The notes: a model not told the origin generated them from the letters alone. Shown: positions 7,028 to 14,404, counted from the stretch's first letter. The stretch: DNA of 64,000 bases from Arenimonas oryziterrae DSM 21050 = YC6267 (GCF_000420545.1 NZ_ATVD01000005.1:1-64000), one strand, 5' to 3'. Made by a program: numbers and translations.

Positions 7028-7110
7028 CGTTCGTTCAACCCGACCGCCGGAGTCGGACTAGTTGTTTCCCATTGACTCGGGCCGGCGACGGGTTATTTCA
7101 GGCGTTAGGC
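7022..7110 (+). other. attC15 recombination site
   Basis: Left box CTCTAAC, matching TTAGAG at the start of cassette 15. Right box GCGTTAGGC. The centre (AACCCGACCGCCGGAGTCGG ... CGGGCCGGCGACGGGTT) differs from all other sites here, marking a separate attC lineage. Confidence 0.88.
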
Positions 7111-7114
7111 CACT

Positions 7115-7546
7115 ATGCGAAAATTTCTTGGACGACTGTTTTCCAACTCAAAAGCGCACCTTTTGAGCGTCGCTGCCATTCTTCAATTCCCCGATGATGT
7201 CCAACGCCAGATGCGCAAGGCCAACGACGAGGAGTGTGAAAGCATCTTGCTGTCCCAAGCAGAAGGACGCCATGGCGGCCCCGTTGACTGGCGCGGCACT
7301 GCGGAAGACGTCTATGCGGTTGTCAGCCCCTGCCTCGCTGATGCGGAGCGCGCGCTCATGCCCCCGCTGTCTGGCCTTCCGGCTCAATCACCCGCGCAGA
7401 TCGTTGCCGCCCTGGATGCACATCTTCTTCAAGGCCCGCGGGCACTGCGTGCACTCGAATCTTTCGGCGACTTCGTTATCGTGCTATTGGTTCCACGGCA
7501 GAAACTCCAAGAGTTTGATGATTCAGTAGGGTCATGGCTCGCGTAA
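7115..7546 (+). CDS. Cassette 16: hypothetical soluble protein
   Basis: 143 residues from an ATG four bases after attC15. The N-terminus is basic (MRKFLGRLFSNSKAH), the rest mostly helical and acidic. No signal peptide or transmembrane segment is clear. The region around LESFGDFVIVLLVPRQKL is hydrophobic but short and probably a buried strand pair. No family recognised. It ends a few bases before a degraded attC. Confidence 0.7.
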   Translation: MRKFLGRLFSNSKAHLLSVAAILQFPDDVQRQMRKANDEECESILLSQAEGRHGGPVDWRGTAEDVYAVVSPCLADAERALMPPLSGLPAQSPAQIVAALDAHLLQGPRALRALESFGDFVIVLLVPRQKLQEFDDSVGSWLA

Positions 7547-7556
7547 CCGGGACGCG

Positions 7557-7616
7557 GCCCAACCATTCACTCAAGCGGCAGCCGCTGCGCGGCCCGGCTT
7601 AATTCAGGCGATAGGC
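7557..7616 (+). other. attC16, right core mutated
   Basis: Short site with GCCCAAC on the left and GCGATAGGC on the right. GTT has become GAT, which should impair cleavage. The inner hairpin GCGGCAGCCGCTGCGC is intact. Confidence 0.8.
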
Positions 7617-7625
7617 AGCAAAGCC

Positions 7626-7991
7626 ATGTCACATCTGATCCTGCTAGCAGCTCTCCTCATCTACGCCGTCGGCCTCCTATACCTGTTCCGCCGCTTCGGC
7701 ATTGGTCTTGCCATGTCGCTGGCGTCGGGTGTGGCTACGGTGGCTTTTGCCTGGGGCGCCCTGTATTTGGTGTACGCCTCTGACGTGCTGTATGCGCTTG
7801 GGGTCGCTGATATGCCGGCCGCCGTTCTTGCCACGGATGCTCGCTTTGGCTGGCTCCTGCGCTACATCGCCGTGAATGGCTGGATTGTTGGCATCGTGTA
7901 TTTCGTGCCCATTTGGCTAGCGGCTGCGCTCATCCAGCTGCTGCGTCCAAACAACGCGTTCCGGTCGACCGCCGGGCTCGGTCGGCCTTGA
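7626..7991 (+). CDS. Cassette 17: small membrane protein
   Basis: 121 residues from an ATG nine bases after attC16. Three hydrophobic segments (about 3-21, 27-52 and 78-104) are separated by polar loops, and the tail is basic and proline-containing. Last gene of the array that is followed by a recognisable, though decayed, attC. No family recognised. Confidence 0.7.
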   Translation: MSHLILLAALLIYAVGLLYLFRRFGIGLAMSLASGVATVAFAWGALYLVYASDVLYALGVADMPAAVLATDARFGWLLRYIAVNGWIVGIVYFVPIWLAAALIQLLRPNNAFRSTAGLGRP

Positions 7992-7995
7992 CTCG

Positions 7996-8088
7996 AAAGG
8001 CGAGCCATTACTCCCGGCGGATGGCCGCCGGCTTGCTGATTTGAGTCCGCGGCTGCGGCCACGCCGCCGCGATATTCTGGCGTTGGAC
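7996..8088 (+). other. attC17, heavily decayed 90-bp site
   Basis: CGGCGGATGGCCGCCGGCTTGCTGATTTGAGTCC... followed by GCTGCGGCCACGCCGCCGCGATATTCTGGCGTTGGAC aligns along its length to the 90-bp family. The left box is lost and the right box reads GCGTTGGAC. An isolated GCCTAAC follows at 8109-8115. Confidence 0.75.
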
Positions 8089-8120
8089 GGCAATAGCAAG
8101 CATTGATAGCCTAACGGGCC

Positions 8121-8723
8121 ATGACGACCACTCACCCCATCCGCTGCCGTTGCGGCGCATTCGAAGCGGCGGTGGACCGCCCTGACCTCGGCACGCGGGC
8201 TGTCTGCTATTGCCACGATTGCCAATCGTTTGCGCACTTCCTTGGACTCCCCGATGGGATGCTGGACAGCCTCGGAGGAACCGATATCGTCGCGGTCCGG
8301 CCAAGGCACGTCACGCTCTTGCGCGGAGTCGAGAATCTGACTTGCATGTCACTGTCGCCGAAGGGCACGCTTCGCTGGTACACAAGCTGTTGCCGTACCC
8401 CGATCGGAAACACGCCACGCGACTATCGACAGTCACATATCGGCCTGGTCCATACCTGCCTCGAACGCGGCGAAGCCAGCTTGGACGAATCCTTCGGACC
8501 GATACGCATGCGCGTCAACGTGCAAGGTGCCAAGGCTCCGCCACCGAAAGGTTCACGGATTGGCTTTGTCTTTGCCGTGCTGCGCTACCTGGCATCGATG
8601 ACCTGGTCTCGCCTGAGCGGAAAATACCGGCTCAATCCGTTCTTCAAGCCCGACGGCAGCCCGAGTGCGGAGCCGCTCGTGCTCAGCCCCGGCCAGCGCA
8701 CGACGCTGCGTAGTGATGTCTAG
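8121..8723 (+). CDS. DUF6151 family (GFA-like) protein
   Basis: 200 residues. The N-terminal third holds IRCRCG and CYCHDCQ, and the middle holds RWYTSCCRTP, the cysteine layout of the GFA/CENP-V zinc fold in the DUF6151 variant. Family members are presumed zinc-binding cytoplasmic enzymes of unknown substrate. The name GFA comes from glutathione-dependent formaldehyde activation, which is not shown for this branch. It begins five bases after an isolated GCCTAAC box and may be an old cassette that has lost its attC. Two more GFA-type genes lie at 19454 and 30735. Confidence 0.85.
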   Translation: MTTTHPIRCRCGAFEAAVDRPDLGTRAVCYCHDCQSFAHFLGLPDGMLDSLGGTDIVAVRPRHVTLLRGVENLTCMSLSPKGTLRWYTSCCRTPIGNTPRDYRQSHIGLVHTCLERGEASLDESFGPIRMRVNVQGAKAPPPKGSRIGFVFAVLRYLASMTWSRLSGKYRLNPFFKPDGSPSAEPLVLSPGQRTTLRSDV

Positions 8724-8815
8724 CCCCTCGCCAGAGTGGATCTGCACCCGCGGGGACCGCTTGGTTGGAACGTCTCTCATTACAGGGCAGCACGCCTGAT
8801 CGCAGGGCCATTGAG

Positions 8816-9376
8816 ATGCCGTCTTCCTACCTTTATTGGCTGATCATCGGGTGCGAAGTTTCATTTTGGCTGGTGCTCTTTTCGGGTCTTGCTGCGCGCT
8901 ATCTGCTGCAGCACAGAAAGCTCAGTCACATTCTTCTGCTCGCCTTGCCCGCAATAGATTTGTCTCTGCTTGCATTCACTGCCATTGATCTGGGCTCGGG
9001 CACTCCTGCGAGCTTTGCGCATGGCCTGGCTGCTGCCTATGTGGGCTTCACGGTTGCTTTTGGGGGTATTGCCGTCTCCTGGGCGGACCAGCGTTTTGCG
9101 CACCGGTTTGCCAATGGGCCGGTTCCATCCAAGGCACCCACGCGTGGTTGGCCAGCGCTTCGTTATGAGTTGTTGCTGTGGTTTCGCTGCCTCGTCGCGG
9201 TAGCGATCACCCTGGTTTTACTTGCTGGCTTGATAGCCTTCGTCAACAATGAGCCTGCTACTGAAGCACTGAAGGAGTGGTTTGGAATCGCCATCGGCTG
9301 TGCAATCCTCTGGTTCCTCTTCGGCCCCGTGTGGGCACTGGTCTTCTCGTCTTGGCGCCGCCAGCCTGAGGGCTGA
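8816..9376 (+). CDS. Multi-pass membrane protein (YmcC-like)
   Basis: 186 residues from the ATG at 8816. A TTG at 8765 would add 17 unlikely residues. Five hydrophobic segments. The segments WLIIGCEVSFWLVLFSGLAA, ALPAIDLSLLAFTAIDLGSG, AHGLAAAYVGFTVAFGG and WADQRF follow the pattern I associate with the YmcC-type integral membrane proteins of Bacillus and others, whose function is unknown. It stands alone between unrelated genes. Confidence 0.75.
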   Translation: MPSSYLYWLIIGCEVSFWLVLFSGLAARYLLQHRKLSHILLLALPAIDLSLLAFTAIDLGSGTPASFAHGLAAAYVGFTVAFGGIAVSWADQRFAHRFANGPVPSKAPTRGWPALRYELLLWFRCLVAVAITLVLLAGLIAFVNNEPATEALKEWFGIAIGCAILWFLFGPVWALVFSSWRRQPEG

Positions 9377-9466
9377 CCACGCGCTTCAGAGGCCCTCCGT
9401 GGGACCAGCGGATTCAACCCGGTTATCATTGGGTGCGGAAGTTCCGCGTCTTGGGTGTCAGGTGCC

Positions 9467-9838
9467 ATGAAGGTCCTGTACGAGTATCCATTTACCAAGC
9501 TGGGACTGCCTCCCGACGAGACCATTGTTTGGTCGGCGATGGACCGCACTTTCCATCGGGGCGGCGACTACGCACTGCTGGTCACCAATAGGGCTCTGTA
9601 CTTGTACTCTCCATTCTGGATGTGGTTTTCCCGCTGGCGCCGGCTGGAATTTTCCGAGATTGAAGAGGTAGCGTTTCGTGATTCGAGATGGCGCCCCCAA
9701 TTGCAGATTCGTCTGACCAACGGCAGGGCTACGCTCAGTACGCCGCCAGGCAGGAAAGATGAGATGGACTACGACCGAAGCAATCTGGCTCAAGCGGCGA
9801 ATGTGGTGGCAAGGCAAATGCAGCAGACGCTGTCCTGA
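9467..9838 (+). CDS. Small bacterial PH-domain-like protein
   Basis: 123 residues. The ATG at 9467 is preferred over the GTG at 9455. The profile is ALLVTNRALYLYSPFW, then WRRLEFSEIEEVAF, then LQIRLTNGRATLSTPPG: the strand-turn-strand pattern in which bacterial PH domains and PrgI/YdbT-type folds read a default value and compare it to the surroundings. A final helix carries NLAQAANVVARQMQ. Function unknown, probably cytoplasmic. Confidence 0.7.
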   Translation: MKVLYEYPFTKLGLPPDETIVWSAMDRTFHRGGDYALLVTNRALYLYSPFWMWFSRWRRLEFSEIEEVAFRDSRWRPQLQIRLTNGRATLSTPPGRKDEMDYDRSNLAQAANVVARQMQQTLS

Positions 9839-9855
9839 TTTTTTTGCCAAGTCGC

Positions 9856-9872
9856 TCATTCATGCCGACGGC
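9856..9872 (+). other. Possible attC relic (left half of short type)
   Basis: TCATTCATGCCGACGGC matches 15 of 17 bases of the left arm of attC3/attC8 (TCATTCAAGCCGACGCC). It sits directly after a stop codon, where an attC would be. No right half is visible. Confidence 0.4.
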
Positions 9873-9919
9873 AGGGAATGGGCCCGATCACCAGCAAGCA
9901 ATCACTTCCGGGAGCCATC

Positions 9920-10105
9920 ATGAACCGCTCAAAGTCCTTGCTCCCCATGGCAGCGCTTTTATTTGTGATTGGCGCTTCTGGCCTATCTCACTACTCTGGC
10001 AATGTGAGGTTGCTTAATGTCGTCGGCCTGTCCGGCGCTGGATTTGCCATCGGCGTTGGGTTCGTTTTTCTCATACTGCAGTTTTCGAACAGAACCAGGC
10101 CGTAA
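9920..10105 (+). CDS. Two-helix membrane peptide
   Basis: 61 residues from the ATG at 9920 with GGGAG nine bases upstream. An in-frame ATG-less extension to 9878 is less convincing. Basic start (MNRSKS), hydrophobic segments at about 8-24 and 34-54, basic end. No family recognised. Its stop lies 11 bases before the GTG of the next gene, whose ribosome site overlaps it, so the two may be co-transcribed. Confidence 0.6.
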   Translation: MNRSKSLLPMAALLFVIGASGLSHYSGNVRLLNVVGLSGAGFAIGVGFVFLILQFSNRTRP

Positions 10106-10118
10106 GGAAGCGACGCCG

Positions 10119-11132
10119 GTGCACCCCTATCGTCTTGCCCTATTGAATGCCGTCTTTGCGTTGGCGATTTCGCCCGCGGCGCTTGCGTCAAGCAGCGGAT
10201 GGCCTTTGGCACAAAGCCCCGCAGGCGCGTCTCAGCAGGCGCCCGCATCCGCGAATTCCCTGCCTGCAATGCGTTACACGCAGGAAGTGCCGTTGTGGCC
10301 CGAAGGCTCTAAAGTTCTGCTGGACGGAATCAGGGAACTCGCTGCCGAAAAATCACCTATCACGCGTCCGACATTTCTGCTTTATCGCCCGCGAGGAAAA
10401 TCGACTCGATCTGCCGTCCTCGTCTTTGCGGGAGGCGGATACAAAGCCCTGGCGATTGGGCCACAAAGCACGATTGGATTGTACGGTGCGGATGTATGCA
10501 AATGGTTGACCGACGCCGGCGTCACCTGCGTTCTTGTGAAGTATCGCGTTCCCAATACTGGCTGCCATTGGAATGAAGTCACCCGCCGGCATGAGACCCC
10601 TCGCATTCCCATGGCCCTGCAAGACGCTCAAAGAGCGATTTCCATCGTGCGGTACAACGCAGCCAGATACGGTATTGATCCGAACAAGATTGGCGTCATG
10701 GGGTTTTCAGCCGGAGGAAATCTGGCGGTGCTTTCCAGCACGGCTTTCAACAAGCGATCTTATGCTCCGATTGATCGCATCGATCAAATCAGCAGCCGTC
10801 CCGACTTCGCGATTCCTGTTTATCCGGGGCACATGACGATGGAGCACAAGAACAAGACTCCAAAAGCAGTCGCCGCCCAAGAGTTGAATACCGACATCGA
10901 GATTTCAACTGAAATACCACCCACGCTTCTCATACACGCAAAAGATGACCCGGTAGATCCGGTTCATTATTCGGAAGTTTATGCGAGAGAGTTGAAGAAG
11001 GCTGGCGTCAGCGTGGACCTCATCATCTATCCAACCGGCGGACATGCTTTTGGGGTCAAGAAGCAGGGGAAGGCTACTGATCGATGGACGGATGATGCGC
11101 TCGCGTGGCTTAGGGCAATCAAAATGCTGTGA
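10119..11132 (+). CDS. Secreted alpha/beta-hydrolase (acetylesterase-like)
   Basis: 337 residues from a GTG with AAGGAAG eight bases upstream. A Sec signal peptide follows (LALLNAVFALAISPAALA). The mature part shows VLVFAGGGYKALA (the oxyanion HGG-like loop), the nucleophile elbow GFSAGGN, and later HAKDDPVDP and GGHAFG, which supply the Asp and His of a catalytic triad. This is the dienelactone-hydrolase/BD-FAE-type esterase group, whose members remove acetyl or feruloyl groups from sugars. Likely periplasmic. The exact substrate is not readable from the sequence. Confidence 0.85.
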   Translation: MHPYRLALLNAVFALAISPAALASSSGWPLAQSPAGASQQAPASANSLPAMRYTQEVPLWPEGSKVLLDGIRELAAEKSPITRPTFLLYRPRGKSTRSAVLVFAGGGYKALAIGPQSTIGLYGADVCKWLTDAGVTCVLVKYRVPNTGCHWNEVTRRHETPRIPMALQDAQRAISIVRYNAARYGIDPNKIGVMGFSAGGNLAVLSSTAFNKRSYAPIDRIDQISSRPDFAIPVYPGHMTMEHKNKTPKAVAAQELNTDIEISTEIPPTLLIHAKDDPVDPVHYSEVYARELKKAGVSVDLIIYPTGGHAFGVKKQGKATDRWTDDALAWLRAIKML

Positions 11133-11280
11133 CAGGGCAATTTCCAGTATAAGTTCACCTGCGTGCGCGCCCAACCACACGCCTGTTGCGACGTCCGTGT
11201 AAGACCAGTTTCCGCGTCTCATACCCGGTGCATCAGCACTTTATTGCGATTTTTTGCCCCCCCTTTGCGAAGAAGACCCC

Positions 11281-11499
11281 ATGAACAACGAAGACCAGGT
11301 CGTCGCTGTGCTGAATCAAATTCTTGAAGTACAGCGCCAGACACTTGCCAACCAGCAGCAGGCCATTGCGCAACAACAAGTCGCCATTCAACGCCAGGCG
11401 ACACACCTTCGCCTCTATAAAGCCGTCCTGATCGTGTCTGCTCCGGTCATTGCCTATTTCGTCTACACGTTTGTCATGCTGCTTCCGTCATCGCACTGA
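11281..11499 (+). CDS. Short coiled-coil membrane protein
   Basis: 72 residues from the ATG at 11281. Residues 1-42 are polar and glutamine-rich with a heptad-like run (NQILEVQRQTLANQQQAIAQ). One membrane segment follows (YKAVLIVSAPVIAYFVYTFV). The expected topology is a cytoplasmic coiled coil with a C-terminal anchor. Proteins of this type often multimerise, but nothing here shows a partner. Not a recognised family. Confidence 0.65.
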   Translation: MNNEDQVVAVLNQILEVQRQTLANQQQAIAQQQVAIQRQATHLRLYKAVLIVSAPVIAYFVYTFVMLLPSSH

Positions 11500-11527
11500 G
11501 CGACGGCCAAACCAGGGATCAGGCGCC

Positions 11528-12133
11528 ATGCAAATCACCGCTGCCCAGCCCGCCGACCTCGAGCAGACCGTGAACTGCCTGGCCGCCGCATTCGCGGAGG
11601 ACCCGATTACGGGATTCCTCTTGCAGACCGGCCCGAACTACCGAGAGCATTTGACGCGGTTCTTCTCGCTGCTGATGCGAGCCCGCATTGCGCTGGGCAT
11701 GCCGGTGCTGATTGCGCGGGACCCCGGCGGCATTCATGGCGCGGCGATGGGGAATGCCGCCGCGCCGCCACCTTGGCCAGATGCGTTCGAGGAAGAATGG
11801 GGCGGCCTCGAGATGGCCATTCCCGGTTTCAATGATCGCTCGGCGATCTACGATGAGATCGCGCATCAAAGCAAGCCGGACGTGCCGCACTACTATCTTG
11901 GCGTGATCGGCATGGACCCGCGCATGCATGGCCTCGGCATCGGGACGCGGCTCCTCCAGTCGTTCTGCGACTTGTCGGCGTCTGACGAGAAATCCCGAGG
12001 TGTCTACCTGGAGACCGCGAACCCATCGAATGTCCGCTTCTACGAACGCGCCGGCTTTGCGGTGACCGGCCAGGGACGTCTTGGCAGCGCCAATCTATGG
12101 TGCATGTTCCTGCCCCATGAACAGCGCCGTTGA
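11528..12133 (+). CDS. GNAT N-acetyltransferase
   Basis: 201 residues from the ATG at 11528. The C-terminal half has YYLGVIGMDPRMHGLGIGTRLL, the beta4 strand and the acetyl-CoA pyrophosphate loop (Q/RxxGxG/A) of GNAT enzymes, followed by VYLETANPSNVRFYERAGF, the usual strand 5/helix 4 region. The N-terminal half is helical, as in GNATs of the Yjdj/TabS type. Presumably cytoplasmic acetyl-CoA-dependent transferase. The acceptor is unknown. Confidence 0.88.
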   Translation: MQITAAQPADLEQTVNCLAAAFAEDPITGFLLQTGPNYREHLTRFFSLLMRARIALGMPVLIARDPGGIHGAAMGNAAAPPPWPDAFEEEWGGLEMAIPGFNDRSAIYDEIAHQSKPDVPHYYLGVIGMDPRMHGLGIGTRLLQSFCDLSASDEKSRGVYLETANPSNVRFYERAGFAVTGQGRLGSANLWCMFLPHEQRR

Positions 12134-12208
12134 GCACGGTTTACACTCACGCAGTCAATCGCGGACGATAGCAAGCACGACAAGACTGCTCCCCGGAGAG
12201 AAGCCTCC

Positions 12209-12538
12209 ATGCAAATGGCAAACATCCCCTTCGGAACCACCGATTGGTCGGCGATCGAGAAAACCGAGCGCCCGGGTGAGCGCGGCTCGGCTTTCTGGCG
12301 TACGCAACAGTTCGGCTCCGTTCGCGTTCGCATGGTCGACTACACGCCGGGCTATGTCGCCGATCATTGGTGCATCAAAGGCCATATCCTCCTGTGCCTT
12401 TCCGGCCGGCTCGACACCGAACTCGAAGATGGTCGCAAGTTCACGCTGACGCCGGGCATGTCTTACCAGGTCGCAGACAACGCGGAGCCACATCGCTCGT
12501 CCACTGAGTTGGGTGCGACGTTGTTTGTCGTTGATTGA
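12209..12538 (+). CDS. DHCW-motif cupin protein
   Basis: 109 residues. The sequence YTPGYVADHWCIKGHILLCL contains the DHCW motif that names this small single-domain cupin family, with the second histidine of the metal site about four residues further on. The C-terminal half (LTPGMSYQVADNAEPHRS) supplies the second cupin motif with its histidine. One barrel, presumably metal-binding, substrate unknown. It has a clear start 13 bases after GAGAAG. Confidence 0.88.
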   Translation: MQMANIPFGTTDWSAIEKTERPGERGSAFWRTQQFGSVRVRMVDYTPGYVADHWCIKGHILLCLSGRLDTELEDGRKFTLTPGMSYQVADNAEPHRSSTELGATLFVVD

Positions 12539-12608
12539 GCAAGTGTTTGTCAGGAACACCCGAGCGCAGGAAGATTCCGAATTTCGATAACGCTGCTGGA
12601 GACTGCAA

Positions 12609-12998
12609 ATGAGCACCCTTCCCGCTGGCACCGAATTCATGCGGCCGTTCCTGCCGGCGAAGGATTTTGAGTTGTCCAAGAAGTTCTACGAGGCGCTGGG
12701 CTTTGAGAAGCTGCTCGACGCCAGCGTGGCCATCTTCCGAATGGGGCGCGGCGAGTTCCTGCTCCAGCCCTACTATCAGAAGGACTGGGCCGAGAATTTC
12801 ATGATGCAGCTCATGGTCGATGACCTCGACCTGTGGTGGCGCCACATTCAATCTCTGGACCTGGCGAGGCGCTTCGGCGTCGGTGCGCCCAAAGCCCCCG
12901 CCTTGCAGCCCTGGGGACTGCGCGTTGCCTATGTGACCGACCCCGCAGGCGTCTTGTGGCACGTGGCGCAACGGCGACCCGATGCCGATCACGATTGA
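12609..12998 (+). CDS. VOC-family (glyoxalase-like) protein
   Basis: 129 residues. FLPAKDFELSKKFYEALGF is the typical first beta-alpha unit of a vicinal-oxygen-chelate domain. The second unit ends with RVAYVTDPAGVLWHVAQR, the D-P-x-G-x-x-x-x strand that holds a metal ligand or its structural substitute. Small bleomycin-resistance and glyoxalase-like proteins have this length. Substrate unknown. It is followed by a relic attC, so it may once have been a cassette. Confidence 0.87.
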   Translation: MSTLPAGTEFMRPFLPAKDFELSKKFYEALGFEKLLDASVAIFRMGRGEFLLQPYYQKDWAENFMMQLMVDDLDLWWRHIQSLDLARRFGVGAPKAPALQPWGLRVAYVTDPAGVLWHVAQRRPDADHD

Positions 12999-13021
12999 GC
13001 CCAGCCAAATACGACGAACGA

Positions 13022-13079
13022 GACAGACGTTGGCCCTTACAAGCTGCGACGCGGCCGCCACCAAATTCAGCCCTTGGAC
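13022..13079 (+). other. Relic attC site of the 90-bp type
   Basis: GACGTTGGCCC...GCTGCGACGCGGCCGCCACC and then AAATTCAGCCCTTGGAC aligns with the right two thirds of the standard site (CTGCGGCGCGGCCGCCGCTAAATTCAGGCGTTAGGC), with about seven bases missing in the loop. It lies 4.9 kb beyond the last site that is easily recognised. Confidence 0.65.
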
Positions 13080-13126
13080 CCGAACGGAGGCGACAGTGAC
13101 GGCCTTCGTTGGACCAAGGCCGGCTC

Positions 13127-13395
13127 ATGAGTGCCTTCTCCTTCTCCGAGTCCTGGGCGACGTGGGAGCGACATCCCGCCGGCGAAGAATTGGTCCTGCT
13201 GCTGTCGGCGGCGATGACGGTCGGGCTCGACGAATCCGGCCAGGAACACGCCATAGCACTGGATGAGCCAGGCGCGTATGTTCTGGTGCCGAGAAACCTC
13301 TGGCACACCGCCAGGACTACCGTCCCCCCCCCCCCACCGTGCTGTTTCTGACGCCCGGCGCCGGGACGGAGCATAGGGCGGTGGCGGCAAGCTGA
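13127..13395 (+). pseudogene. Cupin-domain gene with frameshift at a 12-C tract
   Basis: The frame from the ATG at 13127 gives a typical small cupin (FSESWATWERHPAGEEL, PGAYVLVPRNLWHTARTTV), then enters twelve consecutive C residues at 13324-13335 and stops at 13351. Resuming one base later gives TVLFLTPGAGTEHRAVAAS and a stop at 13393, which is how this family normally ends. The gene is therefore broken, or switchable, by one or two bases in the C tract. A sequencing error in the homopolymer is equally possible. The intact product would be about 88 residues. Confidence 0.75.
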
Positions 13396-13436
13396 TTCCA
13401 CCGTCATGCACCACACGCACCCAGGAAGGAGATCCC

Positions 13437-13847
13437 ATGGCAACGCGAGAACAGGAAAACATCCAGCTAATCCGGGAATACCTGAAGGCGCTGGAATCGG
13501 CCGCGACAGGCGAGAACCTGGCCCGGTTCTTCACGACCGATGCGGTACAGGTGGAACTTCCGAATCGGCTCAACCCGCAGGGGGGCCGCAGTGATCTGGC
13601 CACGCTCTTGCGTCGCGCCGAGCTGGTTCCCAACCTCTTGCGATCCCAGAATTACGCTATTGTCTCCGAGCTGGCCGCAGGCGAGCACGTTGCCGTCGAG
13701 GCGACATGGTCGGCGACGCTTGCCACGGGCTTCGGGTCGGTCGCGGCAGGAACGGAAATGAGGGCACATTTCGCCATGTTTTTCCGGATCGAGAACGGTC
13801 GCATCCAGTCGCAACGCAACTACGATTGCTTCGAGCCTTGGACATGA
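13437..13847 (+). CDS. SnoaL/NTF2-like protein
   Basis: 136 residues with a strong ribosome site (AGGAGA). The N-terminal helix pair (NIQLIREYLKALESAATGENLARFFTTDAV) followed by alternating strands ending in MFFRIENGRIQSQRNYDCFEPW is the cone-shaped NTF2/SnoaL-like fold used by polyketide cyclases and many small isomerases. Cytoplasmic. Substrate unknown. Its stop overlaps the start of the next gene (ATGA), indicating translational coupling. Confidence 0.85.
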   Translation: MATREQENIQLIREYLKALESAATGENLARFFTTDAVQVELPNRLNPQGGRSDLATLLRRAELVPNLLRSQNYAIVSELAAGEHVAVEATWSATLATGFGSVAAGTEMRAHFAMFFRIENGRIQSQRNYDCFEPWT

Positions 13848-14272
13848 GCGTCGCCGAGCAGATCAAGAACTATATCGCCGCGCAACCAGAGCCCAAGCGA
13901 AGCGATCTTCAGGCGCTTCACGACCTAGTTCTTGAGATCATGCCGAACGGCCGCCTATGGTTTCTTGACGGCAAGGATGAGAGCGGCAAGACGGTGGCCA
14001 ACCCCAACATCGGCTATGGCGTTCAGACGATGCCCCTCGCCGGCGGCAAGAGCCGGGAGTTCTATCAGATCGGCACCAGTGCCAACACGACCGGCATCTC
14101 GGTCTACATCATGGGCTTGAAAGACAAGAAGGCCTTGGTCGAAAAATTCGGGAAGAAGATCGGCCAGGCCAGCGTCACCGGGTACTGCATCAAGTTCAAG
14201 GCCTTGCAGAACATCGATGTCGGTACCCTCGCCGATGCCATGCGCTATGGCATCGAACAGACGCGCCGCTGA
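13844..14272 (+). CDS. DUF1801-domain protein
   Basis: 142 residues. The start ATG overlaps the stop of the preceding gene by four bases. The pattern YIAAQPEPKRSDLQALHDLVLEI at the N-terminus, SVYIMGLK in the middle and GYCIKFKALQNIDVGTLADA at the end matches the DUF1801 (YdhG-like) fold, small cytoplasmic proteins of unknown function. The region LWFLDGKDESGK is longer than in average members. Two further DUF1801 genes occur at 21694 and 22128. Confidence 0.82.
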   Translation: MSVAEQIKNYIAAQPEPKRSDLQALHDLVLEIMPNGRLWFLDGKDESGKTVANPNIGYGVQTMPLAGGKSREFYQIGTSANTTGISVYIMGLKDKKALVEKFGKKIGQASVTGYCIKFKALQNIDVGTLADAMRYGIEQTRR

Positions 14273-14404
14273 CGAGTCGTTCGCACGGTCATGACCCACG
14301 ACCTCGCCTCTCTGTGCCTCGCCATCGCCGTCGGGTCTGATGCCGGCGATGATCCTCGGCCTGGCCACGGTCGCCATTCCGTTTCTGGCCTTTGGATTTT
14401 TGAT

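Larger units (their letters stand above)
1..8120 (+). mobile_element. Chromosomal integron cassette array (17 cassettes, integrase outside window)
   Basis: Seventeen short genes on one strand alternate with imperfect palindromes that begin near GCCTAAC and end near GCGTTAGGC, the R'' and R' core boxes of attC sites. This is the layout of a sedentary chromosomal integron. The genes have almost no 5' leader and no visible promoters of their own, as expected for cassettes. With R'' on the left and R' on the right, the attI site and intI should lie upstream of the window, so the left side is the recently inserted end. The sequence is clearly less GC-rich than the rest of the window. No integrase, transposase or toxin-antitoxin pair was recognised inside the visible part. 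Confidence 0.93.

Noticed and set aside
1-8088. Regular short repeats that might be read as a CRISPR array
   Set aside because: They are imperfect palindromes of varying length that separate whole genes, with conserved GTTRRRY cores. There are no short unique spacers and no cas genes.
1-8120. Integron integrase, resistance genes or toxin-antitoxin pairs within the array
   Set aside because: No tyrosine-recombinase motifs, no known resistance families and no paired toxin-antitoxin frames were found in any cassette.
14273-14292. GACGAGTCGTTCGCACGG after the DUF1801 gene as another attC relic
   Set aside because: Only about 13 of 19 bases match the left end, and no right box is near.
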